Of a stretch of DNA of 64,000 nt, positions 35,011-48,837 are shown in pieces. Both the position numbers and the translations under genes were made by a program. The stretch is from Rhabdophis nuchalis. Lineage: Eukaryota; Chordata; Lepidosauria; Squamata; Natricidae. Each line of letters begins with the position of its first letter. The stretch's first letter is position 1. The stretch covers positions 19,878,119 to 19,942,118 of the forward strand of contig CM077648.1 of assembly GCA_039707465.1 (NCBI GenBank), in the 5' to 3' direction. The notes beneath the pieces are model-generated. The model was not told the origin of the DNA, made no database searches, and worked only from the letters and a program-made list of their open reading frames with translations.

Positions 35011-37186
35011 TTTACATTCTATAGTAGATTTGAAATAGTAATTACTCTGTATTTTATTTATGTATCCTTGTAAATGACATTAATTCCACCACCATAGATT
35101 TAAGAACTCACGTAACATCTTGTTCCTTGAGGACAATATAGGAACATATAGCATGAGCTGAAAGGGAAATGTTTTTCTCTTTTAAAATATTGGATTCAGG
35201 ACAATATATTGAAACTAAATGCAGAATAATTCAGGAATAACACAATAAGTTCTTTGTCCTATTTTGTTTTTACAGCTTATGCTGAAATTAAAAATAAAAA
35301 TAAGAAGTGGTGTTATAACTCCTCAAGTTATCATGATTTTTTCAGCCCCCCCCCCCCTTCCTTTCAAAACATTCACTCTTCCTTATATATTAGTTTTGCA
35401 ATTTGACCCTTATTCTTTGTCTCTATAGGTGGCCAAACACCCAAACTATTACTGGTAACCAACTCTATATTAAATCTAGAATGTAACCATTATTAACAAT
35501 CCACAGACTACTTATTATCTTTCCAATAGTATTTTTTTCCATTATAGAAGGCTTTCTTTTATTTTCCCATACTTCATAAACATTTTACCAAAGTATATCA
35601 ATACAGTCCCTTGTTCTAATTTCTATAATGCATCTCTGGGCACGCGCATACACACATAGACAGATGTAACTATAAAATCACTTGATTTTCTGTCAAACAC
35701 AGCTATGTTTGTTCTTTGACACACTAATTTTCAGATTCACACTCTTTGCTACAACTTACAAACATTCTATCGAATATTCATTGCAAATCATTCAGATTGT
35801 CAGTCCAGAAACTAGCAAATGCTACATGGAAAAGTACATGTACATTTAGATCTGCAGCCAACACATCTCTACTGTCACAAGAACAATTGCTTATACATTG
35901 ACAAAAATACACCATACAGCAAGGAGACATGAGAAATCCTTGCCTTACTCTTTCTTCGTGCTGAACCATTTCTTAAGCATTTTCACTCTCAGCTAAGCTT
36001 TGCCTTTAAATCACTCTTATCATATTAGCAGCCAGATTTAAAACTCATATTCACACAAAGCATTCCATACTCTGGGCCTAATCATTTTATCATACATACA
36101 ATATCTTCTTTTGTCAACTTTTCATTCGTTCTTCAAGATTAATCTGCCTTATAATAGAGGATTTATACTTTTGCTTCTCCCCAAAAAGCAAAACATTATG
36201 TAAATTATCATGTACAAATTCACCCTAGCAATAATGCAAATATTTTCCTAATAGAAACCCTCATTTTGAGCCAGAAACAGTAATACGAGGCTACCACTAA
36301 TCATAAAATCCAATCTAATGCTCATCTCATGCTAAAATTATGCGGAGGCATACTGCTTGATTACTCAGCTGATCGCTCATGCTGACAGTAAGAGTAGCTA
36401 ACCAAGACAGGAAATCTGCCTGCAGTTTGTTTAGCATTATGTGTAACCTGTGATGCCTTGTTTGCCCCTCTACGCAAGCCAGAAATAAGAAACTGGAGGT
36501 GATCCAACTAGAATTCAGGATTCGGTTTCTTAAAGAATAATCCAAAATCACTAATTTGAATGTAGGCCTTGATTGGAGGATTAACAAGAGGAGTCAAGTA
36601 GAAGATTTGAGTTGGGAGATTTCTGCTAATACAGGTTTTTGTGTCGATGTTCTGTATTGCACTCTATAGAAGAATATTTTGATTGACTGATTGATCTGTA
36701 TGCTGCCAAACCCATAAAGAGTCACTGTGACATATGATTGACAACTGGAACTCCAGTGCTGCTCTGGTATATTTTATAGTCTTATTCATATATATTTATA
36801 ACTCTTCCCTTCTTTCCCCCAGCCAACACTACTCAAAAGAAGTTAAGTGCAGAAAAACCTATGTATTCGATTCAAATACATAGACTTCTTCATTAGGAAA
36901 AATGAAGGAAAAACCCTGACAATGCGGTGTTCTGGCTCATGTGGTAACCAACGCATGTACTGAGATACCCTCAACAGTTTTTACTCTTGCAGACAGTTCT
37001 GCTCTACAAAAGTATGCCTCTTCTGAACATGGTTGCCTGGGGATTCTTGCGAATTTGCTATGGTAAATATCCCAAATACTGAATGGGGCTCAGGAAACTG
37101 ACTGAAATCTCTCTGAGTGGCACTGTAATCCAGCTGTGTGTGTGTGGGTGCGTGTGTGCATCTGTGTGTAAGCGAGAGAGAGGAGG
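35011..37186. other. Intron, nothing clear
   Basis: AT-rich intron. A short palindrome CTATGTATTCGATTCAAATA-like lies at about 36859-36884. No exon seen. Confidence 0.45.
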
Positions 37187-37206
37187 AGGAGGAAAGGAGG
37201 GAGAGG

Positions 37207-37274
<68 letters not shown>
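37187..37274. repeat. (GA)n microsatellite
   Basis: About 44 GA units with a few interruptions, preceded by a GT-rich stretch. Confidence 0.96.
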
Positions 37275-37280
<6 letters not shown>

Positions 37281-37482
37281 CTTAATTCATGAACATATTT
37301 AGCCATAATGAGCCATTAAATATTGTTGTTTCTGTATAGATAAATATTCATTATCAGACACAGAACACAGTAGAACTAAGTAAGCCATTTAAATATTGCA
37401 ATGCTGTTGATACCTCATTAGTCATATTTTGCAACACAGATTTAAGAATGGTCAAAATAGTAGATTGAGAAGAAAAATGTAC

Positions 37483-40460
37483 TTTACTTTACTTTAATCG
37501 AATTTGTATACCGCCCTATCTCCCCGAGGGGACTCAGGGCGGTGCACAGAAATATAAAAAACATATACAAAACAATACAATATATAACAGTTTAAAACGG
37601 AATTAAATCGGGATCTGTGCTACAAATTTGAATTAAAAAGGTTAAAATCAATTAAAACATTATCCATTAAAATTAAGCCAGGCCGGCTTCTTGAAACAGA
37701 TGTGTCTTTAATGCCCAGCAGAAGAGGCATAGGTCTGTGATAGTACGAAGATAGGGAAGATAGGGTAGGTCGTTCCAGAGGGCAGGCCACGCCACAGGGA
37801 AGGCTCTTCCCCTGGGGGCCACCCGTCGGCATTGTCCGGCGGATGGCACCCTGAGGAGACCCACTCTGTGGGAGCGGACAGGTCTAAGGGAGGTATGTGG
37901 TAGGAGGCGGTCCTGCAAGTAGCCAGGTCCCGTGCCATGGAGCGCTTTAAAGATGGTCACTAGCACTTTGAAGCGCACCCGGAAGGCCACCGGCAGCCAG
38001 TGCAGCTCGCGCAGGAGAGGTGTTACATGGGAGTAATGAGAAACTCCCAGAATCCACCGCGCGGCCGCATTCTGCACTAGCTGGAGTCTCCGGGTGCACC
38101 TCAAGGGGAGCCCCATGTAGAGAGCATTGCAGTAGTCCAGGCGGGAGGTGACGAGCACTTGAGTGACTGTGCGTAAGGCGTCATGATCTAGATAGGGGCG
38201 CAACTGGCGGATCAGGTGAACCTGATAAAAGGCCCTCGTGGTCACGGCTGTCACATGGTCATCCAATGACAGCCGGGAATCCAGGAGGACGCCCAGATTG
38301 CGAGCCCTATCCGCGGGGGCCAGTGACTCGCCCCCGATAGCCAGAGATGGAGCTAACTGACTATATCGTGATACCGGAAACCACAGCCACTTGGTCTTGG
38401 ACGGGTTGAGTCGGAGTTTGTTCCTCCCCATCCAGACTCGCACGGCCTCCAGAAACTGGGACATCACTTCGACGGCATTGTTGGGGTGGTTAGGAGTAGA
38501 GAAGTATAGCTGAGTATCATCAGCGTACTGATGAAACTCTACCCCAAAACCACGGATGATCTCACCCAGCGGCTTCATATAGATGTTGAACAGGAGGGGC
38601 GAGAGGACCGACCCCTGAGGCACCCCACATGTGAGGGGCCTCGAGGTCGACCTCTGCCCTCCTGCCAACACAAATTGAGACCGGTCGGAGAGGAAGGAGG
38701 AGAACCACCGCAAAACGGTGCCTCTCACCCCCAGCCCCTCCAGCCGGTGCAATAGGATACCATGGTCGATTGTATCAAAAGCCGCTGAGAGATCTAATAC
38801 GACCAGGATAGAGAAATGACCTCTATCCCAAGCCCTCCAGAGATCATCCACCAATGCAACCAATGCCGTCTCCGTGCTGTGCCCAGGCCGGAAGCCGGAC
38901 TGGCGTGGGTCTAGATAGACAGTTTCCTTCAGGTGCTGGAGGAACTGTCGTGCCACCACACTCTCAACAACCTTCGCTAAAAAGCTAAGGTTGGAGACCG
39001 GATGATAATTAGCCAGCTCTGCTGGGTCCAGGGAAGGCCTCTTGAGGAGGGGTCTCACCACCGCCTCTTTCAAGGCGGCTGGCAAGAACCCCTCACTCAA
39101 GGAAGCGTTCACTATTCTCAGGAGCCAGCCTTGTGTAACCTCCCGGGATGCCAGTACAAGCCAGGAGGGACACGGGTCCAATAAACATGTGGTGGCATTC
39201 ATCCGCCCCAGCAACCTGTCCATGTCATCGGGAGAAACAAGGTCAAACTCATCCCAGAAAACAGTCTCAAGACCTGCCTCCATCCGCCCGCCTGGACCAA
39301 TCTCATCAGAGGTCAACTCGTCACGGATCTGAGCGATTTTATCCTGCAGATAACATCCAAATTCCTCTGCCCGGCCCTGCAAAAGAGCTTCCCGCGGCCT
39401 CTGTTGAAGGAGGGAGCGGGTTACTCTAAACAGGGTGGCAGGGCGGTTATCTGCGGATGCGATAAGAGCGGAGACATAATTACGTTTCGCCGCTCTTATC
39501 GCCACAAGGTAGGTCCGCAACCTTACCTGTGTTCGGTCAGATTCGTAACGAGTAGACCTCCAAATGCTCTCTAGGCATCTCTTTCGGCGCTTCATCACCC
39601 TCAGCTCCTCCGAAAACCAGGGTAGATCGACGCCAAAAGAGAGGCCGCAAGGGCACGACCCAGTCCAAGGCCCCTGTGGCCGCACTATTCCAAGCGGCCA
39701 CTAGGTCCTCAGTCAAGTCGTGGGACAGGACCGCAGGTATTGGCCCAAGCTCCCTCTGGAACCTCTCCGGGTCCATCAGGCGCCTGGGGCAGAACCATAT
39801 TGGTGTTTCTGGTTCTGCCTCACCGCGGTGGGGTGTGGCGGTTTGGAAGTCAAGCCGCAGGAGTGAATGATCTGTCCATGACAGGGGTGTGATGTCTATT
39901 CCCCTCAATCCCAGATCATTTCTCCACTGGCCGGAGGCAAAAACTAGGTCTAGCGTGTGCCCCCCCGTGTGAGTGGGGTCCTGAATTAATTGGGTCAGGT
40001 CCATGGCCGTCATGGAGGCCATGAACTCCCGAGCTATCTCTGATGTTTCCCCTACCGACAGCAGGTTGAAATCCCCCATGACTAACAGCCTGGGGATAAC
40101 AACCGCCATCTCGGTTATTACATCAAGAAGCTCGGGTAGGGCTGCTGATACGTAGCGGGGAGCCAAGTACATAATCAGCATGCCCATCTGCCCCCCAGGG
40201 CCCCACTTCACACACAGGGATTCACAGCCAGCCGTCTGCGGCACAGCGATCTCCCTCGGATCAAAGTCTTCCTTAATAATAACCGCCACTCCCCCACCCC
40301 GACCCTGGGTCTGCGGCTGATGAAATGCTCGGTAGCCTGGTGGGCACATTTCCACAAAGGGCACTCCTTCGTGGCCCAACCAGGTCTCCGTAATACCCGC
40401 CAGGTCCGGCTCCCCCTCCAACACCAGATCATAAATGAGGGGGGCCTTGTTGACCATGGA
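37483..40460 (-). mobile_element. L2-clade LINE, 5'-truncated, near-intact endonuclease and RT
   Basis: The endonuclease frame is 40457-39537 (LAGITETWLG, GDFNLL, SWTDHSLL motifs of APE-type endonucleases). The RT frame is 39685-37673 (670 codons: LDLSAAFDTIDH, GVPQGSVLSPLLFNIYMKPL, YADDTQLY catalytic box). They lie one base apart in frame, with the shift at about 39625-39660, so this copy has a frameshift in what is normally one ORF2. The 3' UTR contains CCGCCCTGAGTCCCCTCGGG, typical of reptile L2. The 5' end stops inside the endonuclease. Confidence 0.92.
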
Positions 40461-42196
40461 CCATTTTCTGTTATTCTAGGCTGGTTCCTGCTTGCAGGCT
40501 AAAATCTAGGATTATGTTACAAATGCTGTTAGTCTCAGGAAATGTCACAAGTGCATCTTCAGTGTAATTGAAAAGTGTATTAAAAATACTCATAAACTGT
40601 TATAATTGTGCCCCTCCATGATTTTTAGTGACCCCCATTTCCCATTTTCATAGACTAATGACTTAGGTTATTCATTCCACAAACTTCTGGGTGGTGTTTA
40701 CTATTCTCATTAGAATGCATTGACAATAGCTTAAGAAATAACAGCTTTGAACTCCAGCAATGACATTGCTTCCCTTGAAGAGCATAAACCAGAATAAATT
40801 TTTAATGGGCAGGGAACAGTTTATAGTTGATCTGCTGTTGGTTCCTCAGAAATATGTGGTGAATGTCATGTACAACTTAAGATGACATTCACTTATGTAC
40901 TACAATTACCTATGTTACATCTCTTGAAACTTGGTAGAAATCGTTTTTTTTCCTACGTATTTATCCTAGAGGGCATCATTACTATATTAAGCATTCATCT
41001 AGAAAATCAAACTCAGTAAACAGTTATTAGGACTTTTCCCAAGGAACCTGGTGTCTGTAGTTATGATTTCTGAGAACGCTACTAATGATTCTCTCTAATC
41101 TAAATTACAATATTGGGTTCTCCACAGGGAAAGCCATGCTGGCAATTAGTATGCTTGCAGAAGTTTTTAGTATATATAATTCTGAGTGACATACAGATTT
41201 CATTATTTCAATTGTGTCCTCTTTGTTATTGTGCCAATTATTTGGTTTGCTGGAATAAAATACTATATACTATACTTTGATTAACACAGAATTTAAAGGG
41301 GGGGGGGATATAGAGTGAAAGAATTGAGATGAATAACCCCAGGAGCAGATGGCTATCCTTCCAGACACGTTGAGTACTTTGCAAATTTTAAACTGAAGTT
41401 TTACTTCATGCAAATGTTTATACAAATGCATTGTCTTCTCCAAATTGGAATGATCAAAATGTTTTGGGCAACCTCCACCAATCCTACATTTGTACTTCTT
41501 TCTTTTGCTCAGAAACGCCATATGCTAGATTCAGTACTTTTAAATTTTCTATTACTATTTTTCTTATAACAAATATTCATTTGAAAGAACAATGCTAGAT
41601 TATTGTAGGTGGCAAAAAAAATATTGCACCAGTAATAGCAAAATCCACCTTCCATAAGAACTAAAAAAAGAAATGTGAAGATATTATAATAGCAGCTGTT
41701 GTTATGTGTCCTTGATATTTAGAACAAAACTTTATTTGTCTGATATTAGTCATCTACTTGAGACTTCCATAAATTGACACTGAAGGTAATAAGAAAGTAC
41801 ATATATATATATATGTCTATTGTTATCATTGAAGAAAGAAAGAAAGAAATGCTTTCTGGATCCATATAATCTACTATTGCCAAAAAATTCACTTGGAAAA
41901 CACATAAACCTAACCATATTTCAGATACTCTTTCAGGAAAATTATTATACTTATACAAGATAGGATGATACCAGAGATGGCCCACTGAACTTGCAAAATT
42001 ATCCTTGTCTCAACACTATTTTTTGAAAACAGCAAAACAAGATTATGTGGTGTTCACTGAGGAACACATACATTTCATGGAAATAATGTAAATACATCTT
42101 ACAATCCAGTCCTGAAGATTTAGCATAATGAGCCATTACATGTAATGTTGTTTCCACATTTGACACATATTCATTATCAGACTGTGCATTGTGAAA
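40461..42196. other. Intron, nothing recognised
   Basis: AT-rich, with short (AT)n and (GAAA)n tracts near 41800-41850. No exon seen. Confidence 0.5.
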
Positions 42197-42204
42197 CTCT
42201 ACAC

Positions 42205-42532
42205 CAGGGGTCTGCAACCTTGAACACTCAAAGAGCCATTTGGAACCATTTCCCACAGAAAAGAAAACACCGGGAGCCACAAAATCAGGGTGGGCATGGC
42301 CAACCCAACGTCACTCACTCCCAACCACTCACATATCCCCCCCAGTCATGCATGACCCCCCAGGTTTTGTCACTCACTCCCCCCAGTAACACATGACACC
42401 CCCCCCCCCGGTTTTGTGGCTCCTGATGTTTTCTTTTCTGTGGGAAACACGATGGAATCACACAAATGGGAGCCGCAGCAGAGGGACGAAAGAACAGCAT
42501 GTGGCTCCGGAGCCATGGGTTGCTTATACCCG
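42205..42532. mobile_element. hAT MITE (GTCTGCAACCTTG family)
   Basis: Starts CAGGGGTCTGCAACCTTG. Flanks CTCTACAC and CTCTAAAC differ at one base. Internal inverted copies of CCCACAGAAAAGAAAACA form a second fold. Confidence 0.88.
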
Positions 42533-43064
42533 CTCTAAACCATCAATGTTTTTGAGAGTGTTATTCCTTATCCATAAATCTCCTTTTTAAAAAAATTCCC
42601 CAATCCAGCCAATGTCTCTAAATTTATGTAGTTCCCTTCTACTAGTAATGTAGAATTCGTCATTAAAAATAATAGCCTAATTTCACATGAATCTGTATAG
42701 TCCCCTTTTCAAACCTTCTAGACTGATGATCATCATGCCATATGGCAGCAAATTGCATATTTAACTTTATTTATATTTATGTTACATTTATAGGACTTCC
42801 CATCTAATATAAGTGACCCATTTAAAACATTAGCACAATACAATAACTCAAAATAAAAATGAGAAATGAAAACACTAAACAAGAACAAGACAAAAAAGAA
42901 CAGAACAAAAACCTATGTGTTATATCACTTTATTTTTAATCTCAGCATAAACGGTAAACAAAATTAGGACAAAGAACTTGTCGCGTTATTCCTGAATTAT
43001 TCTGCATGTAGTTTCAATACATTGCCCTGAGTCCAATATTTTCAAAGATAAAAACATTTCCCTT

Positions 43065-43640
43065 TCAGCTCACACTGTATCAGATAGACTTTGGAAAAAG
43101 TGCAAAGAAGAGCAGCTAAGATGATTAAAGGTCTGGACACAAAAACATATGAATAATGATTGCAGGAATTGGGTGTGGCCAGTCTAGAGAAAAGAAGGAC
43201 TAGGGGAGACATGATAGCATAACTCCAGTATTTGAGAGGCTGCCACAAAGAAGAGGGGGTCAACTATTTTCCAAAGCACCAGAACGCAAGACAAGAAACA
43301 ATGGATGGAAACTAATCAAGGAGAGAAGCAACCTGAAATGAAGGAGGAACTTCCTAACAGCGAGAACAATTAAACCAATAGAACAGCTTGCCTTCCACTG
43401 GTTAAGTTGTAGGTGCTTCATCACTGGCGGTTTTAAAGAAAAGATTGGACAACCACCTATCTGAAATGGTATAGGGCTATGATGGCGAACCTATGGCACA
43501 CGTGCCAGAGGTGGCATGCAGAGCCCTCTTTGTGGGCACGCCAGCTGCATTTCCAGGTATTTTGGCACTCAGTGCCGAAAAGTTTAACCATCATTGTTAT
43601 AGGCTCTCCCGCTTGAGCAGAGGGTTGACTTTCAAAGGTC
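43065..43640 (+). mobile_element. Old CR1 fragment with nested hAT MITE
   Basis: Degenerate match to the CR1 C-terminal region (AGAAGAGCAGCTAAGATGAT, GGGGAGACATGATAGCA) and tail. The hAT MITE 43477-43596 sits in its 3' end; flanks GTATAGGG and TTATAGGC share the TATAGG core. Confidence 0.8.
43477..43596. mobile_element. hAT MITE (GATGGCGAACC family), short
   Basis: Starts CTATGATGGCGAACCTATGG and ends ACCATCATTG. Same family as 3787-4154 and 43941-44312. Confidence 0.8.
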
Positions 43641-43940
43641 CTTCTAGCTGTATTCTGATTAAATATATCTCCTTAGTACCCTACAGCCAAGTGAAAAAAA
43701 AGTTAGAACATTTTAATTTTCCAAACTAGGAGAGTTATTTAAGTCTCTAATGCTTTGATTGCTCTTTTGCAACTCTACTAGATCCTTTTTTAAAGAAACA
43801 GTAACCAAGTTAACATTATAGTTGTGATTTCCATTTGAAAGGCCAATCTTTCTTTCTTAAAAGCAAAATGGGTGCTTTTATTTAAGCTGTCACTACAAAA
43901 GCAGAGGGGAAAGGCACAGGGCCAAATGTGTACTATAGGC

Positions 43941-44312
43941 CAGTGATGGCTAACCTTTTTTGGCTCGTGTGCCAAAAGCGGGGGGAGCGCAGGGGGGTTG
44001 TGCATGAGCGTGCCACACCCATAATGCTATGTGCGTGACCCCCTGCTTTTGGCACACTTTTTTTGCCCTCCCCAGGCTCCAGAGGCTTTCTAGGTGCCTG
44101 GGGAGGGTGAAAACAGCCTCCCCCATACCTCCAGAGGCTTCAGGAGCTTCCCCGAAGCCTCCAGAAGGCGAAAAACAGCCTCAAAAGAAGGCCTAAATCA
44201 ACTGGCCTGCGCACACATGCGTGCTGTAGCTGACAGGGCAATGCCTTGCGTGCCTTAAGAAATGGCTCCGCGTGCCACCTGTGACACCCGTGCCATAGGT
44301 TCGCCATCACTG
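43941..44312. mobile_element. hAT MITE (GATGGCTAACC family)
   Basis: Starts CAGTGATGGCTAACCTTTTT, ends GGTTCGCCATCACTG, flanked by CTATAGGC and CTATAGAC (one mismatch). Confidence 0.9.
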
Positions 44313-45394
44313 CTATAGACAATCAACAGTGTATCTGTGTCACGGTACATTTGGGGTGGGCTGAATGTGAAGAAATTGTAGCTGCAATGACCTATTAGAC
44401 ATGGATTGAATAAAATTGGGTCTGATCCTATCTTCCTGTAACAGACATAGGCACAGCATTTATTTAAAATTTGACCTGCCTTGGAATTTAGGCTTATGAA
44501 GATTGAGGGAGTAATAGTACTTTATGAAATAAGTGGCAAATGGTCACGCAGTCAGACCTTTGTTATAATTCCTTGTTTCTAAAATATAAGTGACATATTT
44601 CTCTTATAATTAATTTTCTGAAGCAATTAATTTAGGGATAAGAGAACAGATTACCAGATTACAGAAGTGTGTCTAGCTGCAGTTGAGAACAGGCTAGGCT
44701 GTCACTGGAGAAAGTAAGTGAAAACTGAAATGATCAGATCAGAATGCAGGGCTTTTGGGATCCAAAACTGAAAAGAAGTGTGCAAAACACACATCACCTT
44801 CAGTAGTCTTTGTTCAATGAATACTTGTTCAGCAATCTTTCAAAATTACAGCGGTATTGTGTGTCAGGTCTGCAGCCATATCTCTCTTGGATCTTTGGCC
44901 TGCCACACTTTCTATTATTCTACTATGCCTTTTTCTATTGTGGGAAAATGGTAGGGAGGATTGTACAGAATTAGATGCTATGTGACCAAAACAAAATTCC
45001 TTCTAGGAAGCCAAGGTCATTGTCTTCGCACCTCTGCACCTGACTGGAACTGGATGGATGGATCTGCCAGCAGGTCAGTGGGAGATTGGGCCATGTGATG
45101 GATTTGTATGGGGCAAGATCTTGAACTTTCAAATAGGTGGGGAAAACCTGGAAGCTTTTCACGCCCACATCTGGGTTTTCCCAGATGTGCCAACATGGCT
45201 CTCTTAATAAATTGGAACTTTGAGCAATACTTTGCCTTGGACTCTGATTTACTTTTGGATGCTATTTGACATTAACCCAAATCTGACATTGTGGTCCATG
45301 CATCCCATGGTCACATGATTGCGATCTGGCTCATACTTACGACTGTGTCAGCATTCTGCAGTCTTTGCAATCTTCTCTGCTGGCTTCCCACCAG

Positions 45395-45560
45395 TAAAGT
45401 CAATGGAGGAGTTAGCAAGGAAGATCATAATCCTTCTTTGCTGGCTTCCCACAAGCAAAGTTAGCAAGGAAGTTAGCAAGGAAGGTCATAAGTCCATCTT
45501 TGGAAGCTTCCCACAAGCAAAGTCAATGGGGAAGTTAGCAAAGAAGGTCACAAGTCCTTC
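45395..45560. repeat. ~60-bp tandem repeat, ~3 units
   Basis: Units share GGCTTCCCACAAGCAAAGT and GTTAGCAAGGAAG. Part of a diverged interspersed repeat. Confidence 0.7.
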
Positions 45561-45744
45561 TGGTCAGTCTTCCCCACCTGGCAGCAGTCACCCCCAGCTC
45601 TGCCTTACTTGTAGCTGTGGGTGTAGCTTGTGGGTTACTCTGCACCCTTTCCACTCTGGCAGCAACTATTCCTTTGCTTGTTGTGAGCTTCCCAACATTC
45701 CATTCAATGTTTACATTCATGCACCTCTCATTTCACATGCTCAG

Positions 45745-46340
45745 AATAAGACAGTTGGAAGGCACCTTGTAGGTCATCTAGTAAACCTCTTGCTCAAGTA
45801 GGAGATGCTATACAATTTCAGACAAGTGACTGTCCAGTGTCTTCTTGAAAGCCTCCAATGATGAAGCACCCACAACTTGTGAAGGAAAGCTGTTCAGTTG
45901 GTTGATTGTTCTCAAAGTCAGAAAATCTCTCCTTATTTCTAGGCTGAATCTCACCTTGACCAGTTTTTCAACTATTGTTTCCTGTCTGGTCTTCATATGC
46001 TTTGGAAAATAGGTTGTTATCCTCCTCTTTGTGGCAGCCCCTCAAATATTGGAACACTGCTATCATGCCTCCCTTGGTCCTTCTCTTCAGTAGACTAGTC
46101 ATGGCCAGTTCTTGCAACCATTCTTCATATGGTTTACCCACCACCTTGGTTGCACTTCTCTGTGCTATTTCTAGAGCCTCAACATCTTTTTATAGTGTGG
46201 TGATCAAAACTGGATGCAGTAGTCTAGGTGTGACCTTATAAAAGGCCTTATAGAGCAATATTACCACCTCTTATGGCCTTGATTCAATCCCTCTGTTAAT
46301 GCAATGTAGGATTGCGTTGTCTTTTTTGGCTGCTGGCACG
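45745..46340 (-). mobile_element. Old CR1 LINE fragment with 3' end
   Basis: Reversed, it starts after the GGAAGGCACCTTGTAGGTCA tail region and encodes the degenerate C-terminal RT tail (LEIRRDFLTLRTINQLNSF). Several frameshifts and stops. Confidence 0.8.
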
Positions 46341-46684
46341 TACTGCAGGTTCCTTTAACTCCTTTAACAACCTGCACTCCTTGCTTAATGACAGGAATGA
46401 GGAATGCCAGAAGTGCTGTCACTAAGCAATGTGGTCACATGACATTATGTTTTACAACCTTATGAAGGAGTGATAGAAACATCAGTGCCAATTACTGTCA
46501 TTAACTAAGGACAACCTGTACTTAAGAGAATGAGATGCACAATATAAAGTTTGGTTGATAAAGAATACCCTCCTATTCCACTCTTTCCCCTAGTCTGGGG
46601 AATGGTACCCTTATAGCTTCTTTATTTTGATACTCCTCCCAAATAGCTATTAACTACTCAAGCTGTTCAATTAAGTATCTAGAA

Positions 46685-47035
46685 CAGGGGTATTAAACTC
46701 GATTTCATTGAGGGTTAAATCAGGGTTGTGTTTGACCTTGGGGTGTTGGGGGGTCATGGCCAGCTCGACATCACTCACGTTAGGGGTCCCTGTGGTGGCC
46801 CAAGCACTCTGCCAGCAAAAACAGGACCCTGAGCTCAGTTTTCAGCTGCGACACCCTCTTGCAACCCTCTGCCAGCGAAAACGGAGCTCAGGAGGGCTGT
46901 ACGTGGCCCTCCTGACCTCCATTTTTGCTGAAAAGACACTGTGGTCCTTTGCTGTTTCCAGGGTGCCCCCACAGGCCAGTTCTAAGCACCTCATGGGCCA
47001 GATCCATCCCCTGGGCCTTGAGTTTGACACCCCTG
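46685..47035. mobile_element. hAT MITE (long TTGACACCCC form), second copy
   Basis: Flanks ATCTAGAA and GTCTAGAA differ at one base. Interior matches 6245-6612 (GGGTTGTGTTTGACCTTGGG). Lies 283 bp from the UNC5C exon at 47318. Confidence 0.88.
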
Positions 47036-47317
47036 GTCTAGAATCACACTGTGAGTGAGAGGGATGGTACCTAAATTTGACAAAAAAAACCCACCCAAAA
47101 ACGAAACAGCTCCCATCTCAGACCATAGAGAAGAGACCTCATTTTCCTCAGCAAGGCTTCTCAGTTTGCTCACAGACCGTTTTACGGCCTCAGCATCTTT
47201 TCAGCCTTGCCTCAAATCCAAGCAGATATGCTGATCAGAAGGTTGCATTAGCACAAGCGGCCTCCCCCTCCTTCAGCGAGCACTCAAGCAAATGCAAGCC
47301 GCAGAATCTCTTTTTAC

Positions 47318-47405
47318 CTCGTGTTCTCCTTTCGGTGAACCGTCACATACATTTCATAAACTCTCCCCTGAGGAATCGCCCCCGCAGGAATCAGCAAACT
47401 TACTC
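47318..47405 (-). CDS. UNC5C: UNC5C ZU5 exon (short)
   Basis: 88 bp, found by linking flanking exon phases; it lies inside no long ORF. The acceptor is TTCTATAG and the donor AG|GTAAAA. It reads [20 protein letters not shown] then TVHRKENT, the conserved first strands of the ZU5 fold. The arginine codon is split AG|G into the next exon, which begins in the phase required. Confidence 0.93.
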
Positions 47406-48204
47406 CTATAGAACAAGATGACAAAAAAAAAGAAAAAGCTGAAGCAAATAAAAGAGAAGGGGAGGGAGGGGAGAGAGAGACAGTCTGACCTTTTGAATAA
47501 TATGCTTTTTTTGGAGATTGACAGAATTTTACCCAGACTCTTGAAACAGAAATGGGATTTTCGCAGCCATCTTAATAGATGTAGTTTCCTGACTTGGTGG
47601 TGCCTCAGTGTTTGCTTTCTGCATTCTAGGAGTCTGAAACGGCTTTTGTTTTATTTAAGAAATGAGCAGATGGTTGCACTGCTGCTCAGATTGTAAAAAT
47701 GAGGAGGGAAAAGCCAAGAGTTGCATTTACTATTCCAAACAGTAGTAATGGGATCATTGTTCTTGGCAGTTCTTATTTAATGAAAATTGGAAAAAAAAGG
47801 GCAAAGAAACATTGCTCATGAAACAACAGGAGTCTCTCTCGTGTTCTTGAGGATGTATCAGCTTTTAACTGGTCATAATTCACCATTTAGATGAACGAAT
47901 GTAAGTTTGGTTGCAGAATGGGGAATATTCGTTGACATTTTTGTATTGCCAGCAGCTTGGAATATTTATTGGATTGCAACTTAAAACCCAGCCTGTAAAA
48001 GTATGCTGTCAAAATGCAATTAAATTGTAATCATTTAAGATTCAGCAGCTGCAAAATTAAAGGTATGGTTCAAATCTCTCAACTAGGTCTAGAATCCCTA
48101 ACCAGATCCTCTCCTCTTGAGAGGAAGCCTTTAGACAGGTGTGGTTGGGATGCTAAACATGCCAAAAGTGCTTTTTAAAAAAAAGGCAAGTGGGCTTTGT
48201 TTCT

Positions 48205-48370
48205 GCTTGAAGATGTTTTCAGTTTCCGTTCATTCAGTTTTTTTGCAACTGAAGAAGCTTCTTGGATGAGGAACACAAAGTCTTCAAGGAGAAACAAACT
48301 CCAGTTGCTTTTTGAAAAAGCACCATTGGGACAACCATGACCTGGATGGCTGAGAATCTTCATAGAGATT
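48205..48370 (+). mobile_element. Interspersed repeat with CTGAAGAAGC stem
   Basis: Contains ACTGAAGAAGCTTCTTGGAT then CTTCAAGGAGAAACAAACTC. Related to 7960-8105 and 49105-49180. Confidence 0.55.
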
Positions 48371-48837
48371 TAGGGGTCCTAAAGTTTCCCTTGGTGAAGG
48401 GAACCAATAATGCTTCCATTGGTATCCTTCCATTTCAGATATTCTAAATGGTAAGAAGAGCATCTATATGACGAGAGGAAAATGATGTGTTATCCCATTG
48501 ACCCTCCCTGATCAATATATACTTATGAGAATGTTTGCAAGCTCCAAGACAGAGAAATAAACAGGCAGAGAGTTTGCTAGTAGTTAGGTGATGTCCTCAT
48601 GACCATCCAGATTTTGACACCAACAGACTCCCTCAACATTAACCATGGCCTGTTGGTCTTGCCCTGCTATGTTTGACTATTACATGGTCTCAGCAGCTAT
48701 ATAAGCACATTAATTAACAAAGATTATAATACTTTGGATATTCCCCACCTTCCCTTTCTGAAATCCCTCCTGTATGGGAAAGTCCCCAAGTCTCCCCAAG
48801 TCTGGTAAGAACTTCAGTCCAACTTCAGTCCAACTAA

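Noticed and set aside
36981..37306. Ser/Leu-repeat frame
   Set aside because: Produced by the (GA)n microsatellite.
37083..40460. A host gene with endonuclease and polymerase domains
   Set aside because: Domain order, YADD box and 3' UTR show an L2 LINE.
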